A program made the position numbers and the translations under genes. The notes under the pieces are model-generated. The model had not been told where the DNA came from and ran no database searches. It worked only from the letters and a program-made list of their open reading frames with translations. A DNA stretch of 45,383 nt from Methylomonas sp. (lineage in GTDB: Bacteria; Pseudomonadota; Gammaproteobacteria; Methylococcales; Methylomonadaceae), in assembly GCF_023228165.1 (NCBI RefSeq), contig NZ_JALOBS010000037.1, forward strand, positions 1 to 45,383, given 5' to 3'. Shown here one piece after another: positions 28,250-35,753 of the stretch; within the stretch, counting starts at the first letter, position 1; each line of letters opens with the position of its first letter.

Positions 28250-28694
28250 TTTTTGGTCGGAGACTGGGTGTGGCCCCGTTCCTTATGGTGTCAATGACCG
28301 TTTTGAGGGCATTGGCTGCCATTTCTGGGCGTTCGTGCTCCCAAATACGAATCACGGTCCAGCCGATTTCCTTCAATTTGGCATCGGTATCGACATCTCG
28401 AGCCCGATTGGCTTCGATCTTCTGCTGCCAAAACTCCGAATAGCTCTTGGGCCAACTCGCATGTTCCGGGCAACCATGCCAGAAACAGCCATCGACGTAC
28501 ACCGCGATCTTGAGCTTGGTGAATGCTACGTCTGCAATACGACGTGGTTTCTTCAGCACCTGGAAATTGACTCGGTAACGTAGTCCCAAACGATGCAGTT
28601 CCCGTCTCAAAGCCATTTCGGCTTTGGTGCCCGTCTGACGGACCTTAGTCATCCGACGGCTGGCTTCTGGCGATGAGGCTTTGATTCGTCCCAT
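28188..28694 (-). CDS. vsr: Very short patch repair endonuclease Vsr
   Basis: 168-aa Vsr nickase, which cuts beside T:G mismatches made by deamination of 5-methylcytosine. The characteristic core is present: ADVAF (Asp 55, catalytic), VDGCFWHGCPEH (about 68-78), FWQQKIEANRARD and RIWEHE. It lies 18 nt after the cytosine methylase and overlaps drmD by up to 62 nt, so methylation and its repair partner are co-expressed. In E. coli the same pairing is dcm-vsr. A shorter start at Met 15 is possible. Length is normal. Confidence 0.93.
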   Translation of the reverse strand: MGRIKASSPEASRRMTKVRQTGTKAEMALRRELHRLGLRYRVNFQVLKKPRRIADVAFTKLKIAVYVDGCFWHGCPEHASWPKSYSEFWQQKIEANRARDVDTDAKLKEIGWTVIRIWEHERPEMAANALKTVIDTIRNGATPSLRPKNDDNEEDTDGTHESSGRRKL

Positions 28695-28712
28695 CCAGAC
28701 CGACCGAGTTTA

Positions 28713-29774
28713 TCAGTTAGAGTTGACTGCCGACAAATGAGTGGTGATGCTCTTGGCTATCGCACGCCCAAGCTCGACGGGGACTGCATTGCCTATCATA
28801 CGTCCCAAAGCCTTGAAGCTGACTTGGTCTTCTTCAGGTAAGAAAGCGTAGTCTTTCGGGAAACTTTGAAGGATGGCCGCTTCTCTGAGGGAAATTGCAC
28901 GATCCTGTTCGGGGTGACCAAAACGCCCGTTACCGAAGCCATAACATTGGGTGGTCATGGTCGGCGATGGTTTTTCCCATTCCATTCGACCATAGACACT
29001 TGGATAGGTCTTGCCTGTCTTGGCTTTGTGACAATCGGCCCTCAGATGTTCTGGCCAGTCGCGCCAAGTGCCACCGGGTTTGGAAATACGAATCCGTTGA
29101 AGATTTTTATCCGAAAGTGTCGATGCAATATGCAACTTATCGTCGGGATGAGACGCTCCGGCCTCAATGGCCGGCATATTGCCAATGGCTTCTTCGACAG
29201 TGATTGGCTTTGGATGAGTGGGGGCGATCATTCGGATTTCGCCGAATCTTGAAGCCAGGAGCACCATGCGGCGCCGAGATTGAGGAACCCCGTAAAGCGA
29301 ACTATCCACGACGTCGTACCAGACGTGGTAACCCAAATTCTGCAATTCCGTTACGAAATCATGGAAAACCTGATGCCTGACGACTGTCGGGACGTTTTCC
29401 ATGGTGATGACATCGGGGTGGGATTCTCTGACCAAGCGTCCGAATTGATAGAGCAGTCCCCATTTTCCGTCGATTCCGTCCGACTCGTAACGCTGAGCAT
29501 AAGTTGAAAAAGGTTGACAAGGCGCGCAACCCGCGAGGATTTTCAGTTCGGAATTCCCAAACAGTTCATTGATATCCTCGGCCGTGACTTGGCTTATGTC
29601 GCGCTTTAAAAACTTGGCAGTGTTGTTCGTCTCGTAGGGAAAACGGCAAGTGGGATCCAGATCGATCCCCGCTACGACGGGAATCCCTTCCAAGGTGAAA
29701 CCGTGCGTGAGCCCGCCTGCTCCACAGAAGAGATCGACGCAAGCCAAATTTACTGGATAGTCATCGCTCGTCAT
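28713..29774 (-). CDS. C5-cytosine DNA methyltransferase (Dcm/DrmMII-like)
   Basis: 353-aa cytosine-5 methyltransferase, first gene of the defence operon. Motif I is DLFCGAGG, motif IV GCAPCQPFS (nucleophile Cys 86), motif VI ENVP (126-129), motif VIII QSRRR, motif IX SPTMTTQ and motif X GNAVP. The variable target-recognition region between VIII and IX is short. Cytosine methylases (DrmMII) belong to class 2 DISARM, while the rest of this operon is class 1. It may therefore be a DISARM component or a companion solitary methylase protected by Vsr. The ATG at 29774 is followed upstream by AT-rich promoter-like DNA. Confidence 0.92.
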   Translation of the reverse strand: MTSDDYPVNLACVDLFCGAGGLTHGFTLEGIPVVAGIDLDPTCRFPYETNNTAKFLKRDISQVTAEDINELFGNSELKILAGCAPCQPFSTYAQRYESDGIDGKWGLLYQFGRLVRESHPDVITMENVPTVVRHQVFHDFVTELQNLGYHVWYDVVDSSLYGVPQSRRRMVLLASRFGEIRMIAPTHPKPITVEEAIGNMPAIEAGASHPDDKLHIASTLSDKNLQRIRISKPGGTWRDWPEHLRADCHKAKTGKTYPSVYGRMEWEKPSPTMTTQCYGFGNGRFGHPEQDRAISLREAAILQSFPKDYAFLPEEDQVSFKALGRMIGNAVPVELGRAIAKSITTHLSAVNSN

Positions 29775-29880
29775 TGTATTACGTGCATTCCAAAATCAGT
29801 TTGATTGTACTTTCAATATCTAAAATTTTAGAAATATACATCAATATGTGACATGAGATGAAACTGAATATGTAATTGCT
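29775..29880 (-). promoter_or_regulatory. Putative promoter/operator of the DISARM operon
   Basis: AT-rich 106 nt upstream of the first operon gene. It contains a 14-bp perfect palindrome TCTAAAATTTTAGA at 29819-29832. A possible -35 (TTGATG) is followed after 17 nt by AGATAT on the minus strand, a weak match. The palindrome would sit over the promoter and could be an operator. No gene is visible between 29775 and 30031. Confidence 0.35.
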
Positions 29881-30031
29881 TGTTTTTTAGTGTACCTCAT
29901 CGTTGTAAACGGCAAAAATCACATTGTGGTGTCCCCAGCGTCAGAATGGTTGTCGCCTCAGAAACTGCGCCAAATTCCAAGCTTTCTGTTCAGATAATGG
30001 AACCCTCAAGCCTATTCTCCCGGATTAGCGG

Positions 30032-30700
30032 TCATTGCGCACCGGCCTTATCCGAACCAGCCTCATCAACCAATGAGTCCTCATCCTTGGAAAGTTTCGC
30101 TGACTCATCCAATAGTCCTGATTCTTGTCGGGCCAATCGCACTTCCTCTCCATGTCCTTGTTCGTACGCTGCTTGATGCGCATGCCGTTCCATCGTCACA
30201 ATTTTATTGGCTAGCCGCTGCAACCGCTGCTGCCACTCTAGGCGTGCTGCAATGCAATGTTTGTTGGAGATGACCTGGCACAGCCACAATGTGTCCATCA
30301 CGATCATCAATTGATCCAGTAAACGAATCAGCTCGACGAATTGGGCAATCTGCGGCGAGGCAATCTTGGCCACAAATTCCCTGGGGTGCGTGTAAGTCGG
30401 CGTTTCAGTAATGCCGTTGTCGGCCTTGAGTTTTTCCAGCCGACTTTTTTCCTGCTGTAGTTGCTCCGCGCATTCCGCAATCATCTGACTGACAATATTC
30501 TCGATTTCATCGACCGTTTCCTCCCGGCCGATGATGCGCAGTATCACGTCGATCGCATACAAGGACACCATCAGTCGATGATAGCTATCACGGATGACCC
30601 GAATGGCTTGTTCGCTGTTGATGCTAAACGTACGCTCAAATATCGGGCGACTAATGGCGCGACGCTGGGCTGGTTTGGGCTGTGGAGCTGTTTCGGACAT
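30032..30700 (-). CDS. DUF1845/AcaB-like conjugative element protein
   Basis: 222-aa helical protein with a conserved-looking middle (MIVMDTLWLCQVISN and WQQRLQRLANKI, about residues 130-175) and an acidic tail. The pattern resembles DUF1845 proteins (AcaB group) of integrative conjugative elements and IncC-type plasmids, some of which regulate transfer genes. I could not confirm this by search. It is transcribed towards the defence operon, with 257 nt between, and divergently from ssb. Alternative: an unrelated element-maintenance protein. Confidence 0.6.
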   Translation of the reverse strand: MSETAPQPKPAQRRAISRPIFERTFSINSEQAIRVIRDSYHRLMVSLYAIDVILRIIGREETVDEIENIVSQMIAECAEQLQQEKSRLEKLKADNGITETPTYTHPREFVAKIASPQIAQFVELIRLLDQLMIVMDTLWLCQVISNKHCIAARLEWQQRLQRLANKIVTMERHAHQAAYEQGHGEEVRLARQESGLLDESAKLSKDEDSLVDEAGSDKAGAQ

Positions 30701-30750
30701 GACCGTTTCCTGATGTGGACGAATGGTTCATGATCGTATGCCAATTTTTT

Positions 30751-30792
30751 TTCGACCTTTCTGCAATAAAGGTCGAATTCGTCCTTTATTGC
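30751..30792. promoter_or_regulatory. Two overlapping inverted repeats in divergent control region
   Basis: TTCGACCTTT (30751-30760) pairs with AAAGGTCGAA (30768-30777). GCAATAAAGG (30763-30772) pairs with CCTTTATTGC (30783-30792). The central AAAGG is shared, so only one hairpin or dyad can form at a time. It lies between the divergent DUF1845-like gene and ssb and is a good candidate for an operator or an RNA switch. Confidence 0.45.
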
Positions 30793-30903
30793 AAGATCAC
30801 TTCAAAAAATCTCTGTTTCAATACCCGCCAACGGAATCAGTTGGTCATCGGCCTTTCGCTTCTTCCCAGACTTTCTCGGCTGATCTTTCATGATCGCCTT
30901 GAT

Positions 30904-30978
30904 CCGACTTCGGTCGGCGTTCCGCTTTTAAGCGGCGACGGTGGTTGTCCATCGGCGTGTCAGGTGCGTCAAGCCTGA
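30904..30978 (+). promoter_or_regulatory. Four-hairpin structured element, copy 1 (upstream of ssb)
   Basis: Hairpin 1 is CCGAC-TTCG-GTCGG (30904-30917), then a CGTT linker. Hairpin 2 is CCGCT-TTTA-AGCGG (30922-30935). Hairpin 3 is CGGTGG-TTGT-CCATCG (30939-30954). Hairpin 4 is TCAGG-TGCGTCAAG-CCTGA (30960-30978). Copies at 34341-34412 and 39894-39968 keep the folds with compensatory stem changes and keep the loops TTCG and TRCGTYAAG. Confidence 0.7.
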
Positions 30979-31011
30979 TGTGATGTTTGTAATTTAGATT
31001 TTCATCCTGTC

Positions 31012-31101
31012 TGGGAGTACATATTCCTAGCCGGGAATGTACCTGCCGGATGTGACCCATCGCCGCGCAGGTGGGTTCTATTTTCCATTGTCGGGCGCGG
31101 C
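31012..31101 (+). promoter_or_regulatory. Structured leader of ssb
   Basis: Two hairpins precede the ssb ribosome binding site. The first has arms GTACAT (31017-31022) and ATGTAC (31037-31042). The second has perfect arms GCCGCGC (31062-31068) and GCGCGGC (31095-31101) and ends five bases before AGGAGG (31106-31111). Likely an RNA control element; mechanism unknown. Confidence 0.5.
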
Positions 31102-31119
31102 CGATAGGAGGACATCATC

Positions 31120-31548
31120 ATGGCCAATCGTGGTGTAAACAAAGTCATCTTGCTGGGCCATCTCGGTGTCGATCCGGATGTTCGCTTCATGCCGAACAAC
31201 GGCGGCAAAGTCGTGGCGGTGCGTTTGGCAACCAGTGAGATTTGGAAAGATGCCAAAAACGCCAAACAGGAACGTACCGAATGGCATCGGGTCGTGTTTT
31301 TCAAAAAACTGGCCGATACCGCCGAGCAGTATCTCAGCAAAGGCAGCAAGATCTATGTGGAAGGCAGTCTTCGTACCCAGCAATGGGATAAGAACGGCGA
31401 AAAGCGTTACCGCACGGAAGTGGTGGTGCATGACTTGCAACTGCTCGATCGCCCAACAGCGCCTGCATCTGTAAATGGTTCATCATCGAGCCCGGTAACG
31501 GATGACGCCGATTGGGATGACGAGTATGCCGACATGCCGCTCAACTAA
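31120..31548 (+). CDS. ssb: Single-stranded DNA-binding protein
   Basis: 142-aa SSB with one OB fold (residues 1-110): GVNKVILLGHLGVDPDVR start, EWHRVVFF and YVEGSLRTQQW are typical. It protects the single-stranded DNA that appears during conjugation and recombination and partners Bet/Exo. The C-terminus ends DMPLN instead of the usual acidic DDDIPF tip, so the standard hook for DNA-metabolism proteins is altered. It starts after a strong AGGAGG site with a structured leader. Its position before bet and exo is that of SXT/R391 and IncA/C elements. Confidence 0.95.
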   Translation: MANRGVNKVILLGHLGVDPDVRFMPNNGGKVVAVRLATSEIWKDAKNAKQERTEWHRVVFFKKLADTAEQYLSKGSKIYVEGSLRTQQWDKNGEKRYRTEVVVHDLQLLDRPTAPASVNGSSSSPVTDDADWDDEYADMPLN

Positions 31549-31636
31549 ACCCAGGCGATAAATGAACGGCCGCAACAGCGGATAAATTTTAACTTACTGC
31601 CGACCAGCTTTTGCCATTTCGGCTTTCCAACCCAAA

Positions 31637-31672
31637 GGGGACGACTATCCCCGTTGGGGCCATGGCGTTCCC
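31637..31672 (+). promoter_or_regulatory. Structured leader of bet
   Basis: Outer stem GGGGACG/CGTTCCC (31637-31643, 31666-31672) encloses hairpin CCCC-GTT-GGGG. The right arm ends 10 nt before the AAGGAG site, and TTCC in that arm could alternatively pair with GGAG of the ribosome binding site. Member of the leader family described in the findings. Confidence 0.55.
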
Positions 31673-31692
31673 ATTTATTAAGGAGATCACCC

Positions 31693-32748
31693 ATGAGCAA
31701 TCAAAATCGAAATTATCCTGCGAAGTCTCGCGACTTACCCATGCCGATGGCAGCCCAACAAGGCTATGGCATTTCTGAGCAATCCTGGAAGGTACTGACC
31801 GAAGTCACCTTTCCCACGGCGAAAACCCCGGAAGCTATTCTGATGGCGCTGGATTATTGCAAGGCCCGCAAGCTAGACATCTTCAAAAAGCCGGTACATA
31901 TCGTGCCGATGTGGAGTGCCGCCTTGGGCCGCAATGTCGAAACCGTCTGGCCGTCCATTATGGAAATTCAGACGACCGCGTCTCGGACCGGTGTTTGGGC
32001 TGGCATGGATAGACCCGTCTGGGGCCCGGATGTCACCAAGACCTTTACCGGTCGCTACAAGGACGATAACGAGCAATGGCAAGAATCCAGTGTCACCGTG
32101 ACTTTTCCTGAGTGGGTGGCGGTTACTGTTTATCGGATTGTCGCCGGCAAACGTTGTGCCTTTACCGAGGAAGTCTATTGGCTCGAAGCCTACAGCACGG
32201 CCGGCGGTAAAAACTCGCAAGTGCCAACCGCGATGTGGATCAAACGCCCCAAAGGGCAATTGGCCAAATGCGGTAAAGCAGCGTCGCTCAGGGCAGCGTT
32301 CCCGGAGGAATGCGGTTATGCCGCCGAGGAAATGGATGGCAAAACCTTAGACGACATTGCAGACGGTCGTGTGATCGATGGTAGTGCCAGTGTTGTGAAT
32401 GCAGCCGAGTTTGGCAGTGACGATCACGTTTTGGGAGATGATTCAGGCGTTAACGCAAACCGCGTCATCAATCTGTCGAAAATCCATCCCAAGGTGCAAA
32501 AAGCCGTTGCGGAACTGGTTAGACGGACTGCGGCGGCTGGTGCCTGGAAAGCGGCCTACGACTATGCCAACCAGAAGTTCAAAGGCATTGATCTGACCTT
32601 TGCCTTGGCCGAGTTGGACAAGGTATCGGAGGTCGACCCCAGAGCAACGGCAGCCTTGAGCCAAACCGACAGTACCGGTATGCCGCCATTGTCACCCAAA
32701 GAAATGGCCATGAATCAGGCCCGTCAAACCTTGGGTAACACCGCCTAG
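31693..32748 (+). CDS. bet: Recombination protein Bet (RecT family)
   Basis: 351-aa single-strand annealing protein of the Bet/RecT superfamily. The ATG at 31693 has an AAGGAG site. Conserved features include LDYCKARKLDIFKKPVHI, PSIMEIQTTASRTG and a CAFTEEVYWLEAY to GQLAKCGKAASLRAAFP region (about residues 160-215). It is longer than lambda Bet (261 aa) because of a C-terminal extension rich in charged residues. With SSB and the exonuclease nearby it forms an SXT-type recombination system that promotes hybrid element formation. The upstream in-frame open sequence includes the leader and is not coding. Confidence 0.92.
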   Translation: MSNQNRNYPAKSRDLPMPMAAQQGYGISEQSWKVLTEVTFPTAKTPEAILMALDYCKARKLDIFKKPVHIVPMWSAALGRNVETVWPSIMEIQTTASRTGVWAGMDRPVWGPDVTKTFTGRYKDDNEQWQESSVTVTFPEWVAVTVYRIVAGKRCAFTEEVYWLEAYSTAGGKNSQVPTAMWIKRPKGQLAKCGKAASLRAAFPEECGYAAEEMDGKTLDDIADGRVIDGSASVVNAAEFGSDDHVLGDDSGVNANRVINLSKIHPKVQKAVAELVRRTAAAGAWKAAYDYANQKFKGIDLTFALAELDKVSEVDPRATAALSQTDSTGMPPLSPKEMAMNQARQTLGNTA

Positions 32749-32784
32749 TGGCTTTGCAGTCTCAATTTTCCTAACCACCCGCTA

Positions 32785-32823
32785 GGGCGTCATGATTCGC
32801 CCACTGGGTCGGACATGACGCTC
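32785..32823 (+). promoter_or_regulatory. Structured leader of the 32844/exo unit
   Basis: A 10-bp outer stem GGGCGTCATG/CATGACGCTC (32785-32794, 32814-32823) encloses CCC-ACT-GGG. The following CTCTTC can also pair over six bases with GGAGAG in the ribosome binding site of the next gene. Same architecture as the other leaders. Confidence 0.6.
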
Positions 32824-32843
32824 TTCAATTATCAGGAGAGATC

Positions 32844-33179
32844 ATGAACGCAATCGATCAATCATTGAACCGGCTGCCCTGTCATACCGACTGGCGGCGT
32901 TACGACTCACCCACGGTGATTCGCCGGCATGGGCGCGGCTTTTTAGAACGTAACTTTAAACCGGGCCTAGCCGTGGCAGAGATCGACAAACCTTCTAAAT
33001 CTGAATTACACAATTTGGTGGAAAGCTTTGGCGGCTTGGTGTTGCCAACCCCAGATGCCGTGTTGTTGCTATTTGCCGATTTCCATTGGGCCAGGCGCTG
33101 TGAACAGCATTTAACCCAGCGCGGCGTGCCTTCGTTGCGGTTAGGCTGTCACATTCAGTTGCCGGAATCCTGGCAATGA
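32844..33179 (+). CDS. Hypothetical protein upstream of exo
   Basis: 111-aa protein with an AGGAGA ribosome binding site. It starts MNAIDQSLNRLPCHTDW and carries a middle segment VIRRHGRGFLERNF and a hydrophobic stretch AVLLLFADF. No family recognised. Its stop overlaps the exonuclease start (ATGA), so the two are coupled and it may be a small partner of the exonuclease or annealing protein. The conserved position between bet and exo supports its being real. Confidence 0.75.
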   Translation: MNAIDQSLNRLPCHTDWRRYDSPTVIRRHGRGFLERNFKPGLAVAEIDKPSKSELHNLVESFGGLVLPTPDAVLLLFADFHWARRCEQHLTQRGVPSLRLGCHIQLPESWQ

Positions 33180-34177
33180 AAATCGTCAACGTTTCGCAAC
33201 GTTCCGATGCCTGGCGGCAATGGCGTTCACAAGGTGTCAGCGCCAGTGAAGCGGCCATCGTCATGAACCGCTCGCCCTATAAAACCCCTTGGCGGCTCTG
33301 GGCAGAGAAGATCGGCCTAGTGCTGGAAGCCAGCCTGGACAACAACCCGTTGATCCGCGCTGGCATCCAGCAAGAGCCCGCGGCTCTGCACCGCTTCGAG
33401 GATAAACACGATCTGATGTTGTTGCCGCTGTGCGGCGAGTCGGAACAGTATCCCTTGATGCGGGCCTCGTTCGACGGCTTGTCCGAAGCGAATGAGCCGG
33501 TGGAAATCAAATGTCCGCATGAGACCACGTTTTTGGATGTGCTGTTGAACCGGGAAGCATCGGCGGCCTATCAGTTGTATTGGTGCCAGGTGCAACAGCA
33601 ACTGCTGGTCGCCGAAGCCGAACGCGGCTTTTTGTTTTTCTACCACCAAGGCCAGGATGTGGAATTCGAGATTCAGCGCGATGAGACTTTTCTCACCACC
33701 CTGGTCGATTCCGCGATGGACTTCTGGTCGGCGGTCAAATCGAAAAAGGAACCGATTAAGGATCCCGAACGCGATTTGTACTTACCCAAAGGTGAGGCAG
33801 AACGGCAATGGCAACAGCTGGCGGCAACGTATCGGCAGCGGGCGTTGACTATCCAAGATCTCAAAAGCCAACTCAACCAGTTGGAGGATGAGCAGTCGAG
33901 CATTGAAAACACCTTGGTGGCCTTGATGGGCGATTACGTGGCTGCGGAGCATTCCGGGTTACGCATCAGCCGCTTTCAAAGCCAGGGTGCTATCGATTAC
34001 AAGGCAGCACTTCAAACCTTGCAACCGGATGTTCAGTCTGCGGCCCTGGAAGTCTATCGTAAATCGTCGGCCACGCGAGTTCGTGTGACCTGCCGAGAAG
34101 ACGACGGCAAACATGCCGAAGTGCCATTCGATGCCCAAGCCCTGAAATATCTGGCGAGTGTGGACTTTTGGTTTTGA
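33176..34177 (+). CDS. exo: YqaJ-family exonuclease Exo
   Basis: 333-aa lambda-exonuclease/YqaJ-type nuclease that resects double-strand ends for Bet. Visible motifs are GVSASEAAIVMNRSPY, an Asp in SFDGL, EIKCP (Glu-X-Lys, about residue 109) and YWCQVQQQLLV, which together form the PD-(D/E)XK core. The C-terminal 120 residues add a coiled coil and a beta-rich tail. The final residues are DFWF, a tail shared with two other proteins of this region. It overlaps the preceding gene by 4 nt. A strong hairpin terminator follows. Confidence 0.92.
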   Translation: MKIVNVSQRSDAWRQWRSQGVSASEAAIVMNRSPYKTPWRLWAEKIGLVLEASLDNNPLIRAGIQQEPAALHRFEDKHDLMLLPLCGESEQYPLMRASFDGLSEANEPVEIKCPHETTFLDVLLNREASAAYQLYWCQVQQQLLVAEAERGFLFFYHQGQDVEFEIQRDETFLTTLVDSAMDFWSAVKSKKEPIKDPERDLYLPKGEAERQWQQLAATYRQRALTIQDLKSQLNQLEDEQSSIENTLVALMGDYVAAEHSGLRISRFQSQGAIDYKAALQTLQPDVQSAALEVYRKSSATRVRVTCREDDGKHAEVPFDAQALKYLASVDFWF

Positions 34178-34192
34178 TGGTTCGTTTCAAGA

Positions 34193-34224
34193 CATCCTGT
34201 AACCCAAGCGGTTACGGGATGTTT
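34193..34224 (+). terminator. Putative terminator after exo
   Basis: A 12-bp stem CATCCTGTAACC/GGTTACGGGATG (one wobble) with a 5-nt loop, 34193-34221, is followed by TTTATT. It begins about 15 nt after the exo stop. Confidence 0.6.
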
Positions 34225-34340
34225 ATTCATTGACGGCAGGATCGGTTCAGGTCGGGCATGTCGGTTTTAGGCTGGGCTTTCAAAAAAAGTCCAACCCAAA
34301 ACTCGCATCGTTCAGGCATTCCCTTCGTGGAATCCCGAAT

Positions 34341-34412
34341 CCGGTTTCGACCGGCGTTCCGTTGTTAAGCGGCATGAGCGTTTGTCTCGTGTGCCAGGTG
34401 CGTCAAGCCTGG
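34341..34412 (+). promoter_or_regulatory. Four-hairpin structured element, copy 2
   Basis: CCGGT-TTCG-ACCGG, linker CGTT, CCGTT-GTTA-AGCGG, CATGAG/CTCGTG, and CCAGG-TGCGTCAAG-CCTGG. Compared with copies 1 and 3 the stems differ in sequence but stay paired, while the linker and the hairpin 4 loop are conserved. It lies upstream of the 70-aa gene at 34490. The 312 nt between exo and that gene hold only this element, the terminator and a leader. Confidence 0.7.
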
Positions 34413-34425
34413 TGTTTTTGTTTGT

Positions 34426-34463
34426 CCCGTTGGGGTTCATCACCCTTGCGGGACTCGGTGACC
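34426..34463 (+). promoter_or_regulatory. Structured leader of the 34490 gene
   Basis: CCCGTTGGGG and CCCTTGCGGG hairpins (34426-34451), then GGTGACCC, form alternating C/G tracts. They are followed by TTTTTATC and an AAGGAGG ribosome binding site. Fits the leader family; terminator-like. Confidence 0.5.
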
Positions 34464-34489
34464 CTTTTTATCTATTGAAGGAGGTCATC

Positions 34490-34702
34490 ATGAATCACGA
34501 CTTTTGGAAAACCTTGCACGGCTGGTTGAACGTTGCCAATAGCGACGACATCCAGGCCAAAAGGCGGTTGCTGCTGGAGATGCACCGTCAAATCTCGGAC
34601 CCCGGTTTGAGAAGCGACATTCAGCGCATTGTTCGTTTGATGGATCGGGAGCTGTTGGCTCGCGCCGAATGGGCGATGTACTGCGTCATGCAGTTACGTT
34701 AA
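34490..34702 (+). CDS. Small hypothetical helical protein
   Basis: 70-aa protein starting MNHDFWKTLHGWLNVANSD after a strong GAAGGAGG site. It is predicted all-helical with charged residues (KRRLLLEMHRQISD, IQRIVRLMDRELL). No family recognised. The ORF is open upstream, but that part overlaps the structured elements, so the ATG at 34490 is preferred. It lies between exo and the MoxR ATPase, each with its own leader. Confidence 0.7.
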   Translation: MNHDFWKTLHGWLNVANSDDIQAKRRLLLEMHRQISDPGLRSDIQRIVRLMDRELLARAEWAMYCVMQLR

Positions 34703-34736
34703 TTTTTTCTCCCCTGGTTTACCAGGTCTTTACTCA

Positions 34737-34775
34737 CCCGTTGGGGCTCATCACCCCTCGGGGCCGGTGTGCCCC
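34737..34775 (+). promoter_or_regulatory. Structured leader of the MoxR ATPase gene
   Basis: GGGGC/GCCCC outer arms (34743-34747, 34771-34775), with further pairing inward, enclose CCCCTCGGGG. Downstream, GAGG, CCTC and GAGG (the last in the ribosome binding site) give two competing pairings, TGAGGCTAGTCCTC or TCCTCGAGGA. Confidence 0.55.
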
Positions 34776-34809
34776 TTGTCATTTGAGGCTAGTCCTCGAG
34801 GAGCTCACC

Positions 34810-35751
34810 ATGTATCAATCCTATTCCATCGCCGACACCTTCGGCATTCAGGCCCCGGCATCCATGAAAGTGGAAGGCTTTATTCCGGCCAATAACCTTT
34901 ATGTGCCAACAAAAAAGCCGTACGTGTTTCGCAAGGATCACTTGCGCGATGTGTTGGCGTTTTTAGGTGCCCACAATGGCGACGGCTTATATCTGACCGG
35001 TCCCACCGGTTCCGGTAAAACCTCGTTGTTGGAACAAGTTGCGGCGCGCCTGCATTGGGGCATACATTCAGTCACCGGCCACGGTCGATTGGAACTCAAC
35101 GATCTGCTCGGCCAGTACATGCTGGTCGACGGCGGCGCGATGAAGTGGATCGATGGTCCGTTGACCCTGGCAGTTCGTCTGGGCCATATATTGTTGATCA
35201 ACGAGATCGATGCCATAGATCCGGCCGAGCTGATTGGCTTGAATGAAATCGTTGAAGGAAAACCTCTAACGATTCCGCAAACCGGCGATGTGATTGCTCC
35301 GCATCCCAAGTTTCGTTTGGTCGCAACCGGCAATAGTGCTGGGTTTGGCGATCAGTCGGGCTTGTACCAAGGTGTGTTGCGTCAAAATTTGGCTTTTCTC
35401 GATCGTTTTAGATTAATGGAAGTCGGGTACCCCGAGCCGGAAGACGAAATGAAGCTATTGGCTGATGTGGTGCCGACCATGCCGGAATCGGTACGGGAAA
35501 GCATGATCAAAGTCGCTAACCAGATTCGCAAAGTCTTTATCGGCGGTGCGGATGGCGGCGGCATGTTATCGGTGACCCTATCCACACGCGGTTTAGTGCG
35601 TTGGGCATCGTTGGTCGCCACATTCAAAAGTGCGCCGAATGCCTTGGCTTATTCGCTGGATCGGGCTTTGACCTTTCGTGCCGAACCCGCCGAACGCGAA
35701 GCGATTCATCGCATCGCCAAGGATGTGTTTGGGGACGATTGGGCAGTCTAG
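34810..35751 (+). CDS. MoxR/CobS-type AAA+ ATPase
   Basis: 313-aa AAA+ ATPase related to CobS/MoxR. Walker A is GPTGSGKTS (about residue 64-72), Walker B LLINEIDAIDP (about 133), sensor I VATGNS (about 178) and an arginine-finger-like LDRFR. MoxR ATPases work with VWA-domain partners as chaperones or metal-insertion machines; the VWA partner is encoded at 37917. It corresponds in position to the cobS gene of SXT-like elements. The ATG at 34810 follows CGAGGAG. A WGR protein starts 2 nt after its stop. Confidence 0.9.
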   Translation: MYQSYSIADTFGIQAPASMKVEGFIPANNLYVPTKKPYVFRKDHLRDVLAFLGAHNGDGLYLTGPTGSGKTSLLEQVAARLHWGIHSVTGHGRLELNDLLGQYMLVDGGAMKWIDGPLTLAVRLGHILLINEIDAIDPAELIGLNEIVEGKPLTIPQTGDVIAPHPKFRLVATGNSAGFGDQSGLYQGVLRQNLAFLDRFRLMEVGYPEPEDEMKLLADVVPTMPESVRESMIKVANQIRKVFIGGADGGGMLSVTLSTRGLVRWASLVATFKSAPNALAYSLDRALTFRAEPAEREAIHRIAKDVFGDDWAV

Positions 35752-35753
35752 CC

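Noticed and set aside
29880..30176. 98-aa plus-strand ORF
   Set aside because: Ser-rich, overlaps the end of the DUF1845-like gene on the other strand and lacks a ribosome binding site.
34230..34478. 82-aa ORF upstream of the 70-aa gene
   Set aside because: It runs through the structured element and leader; no start signal.
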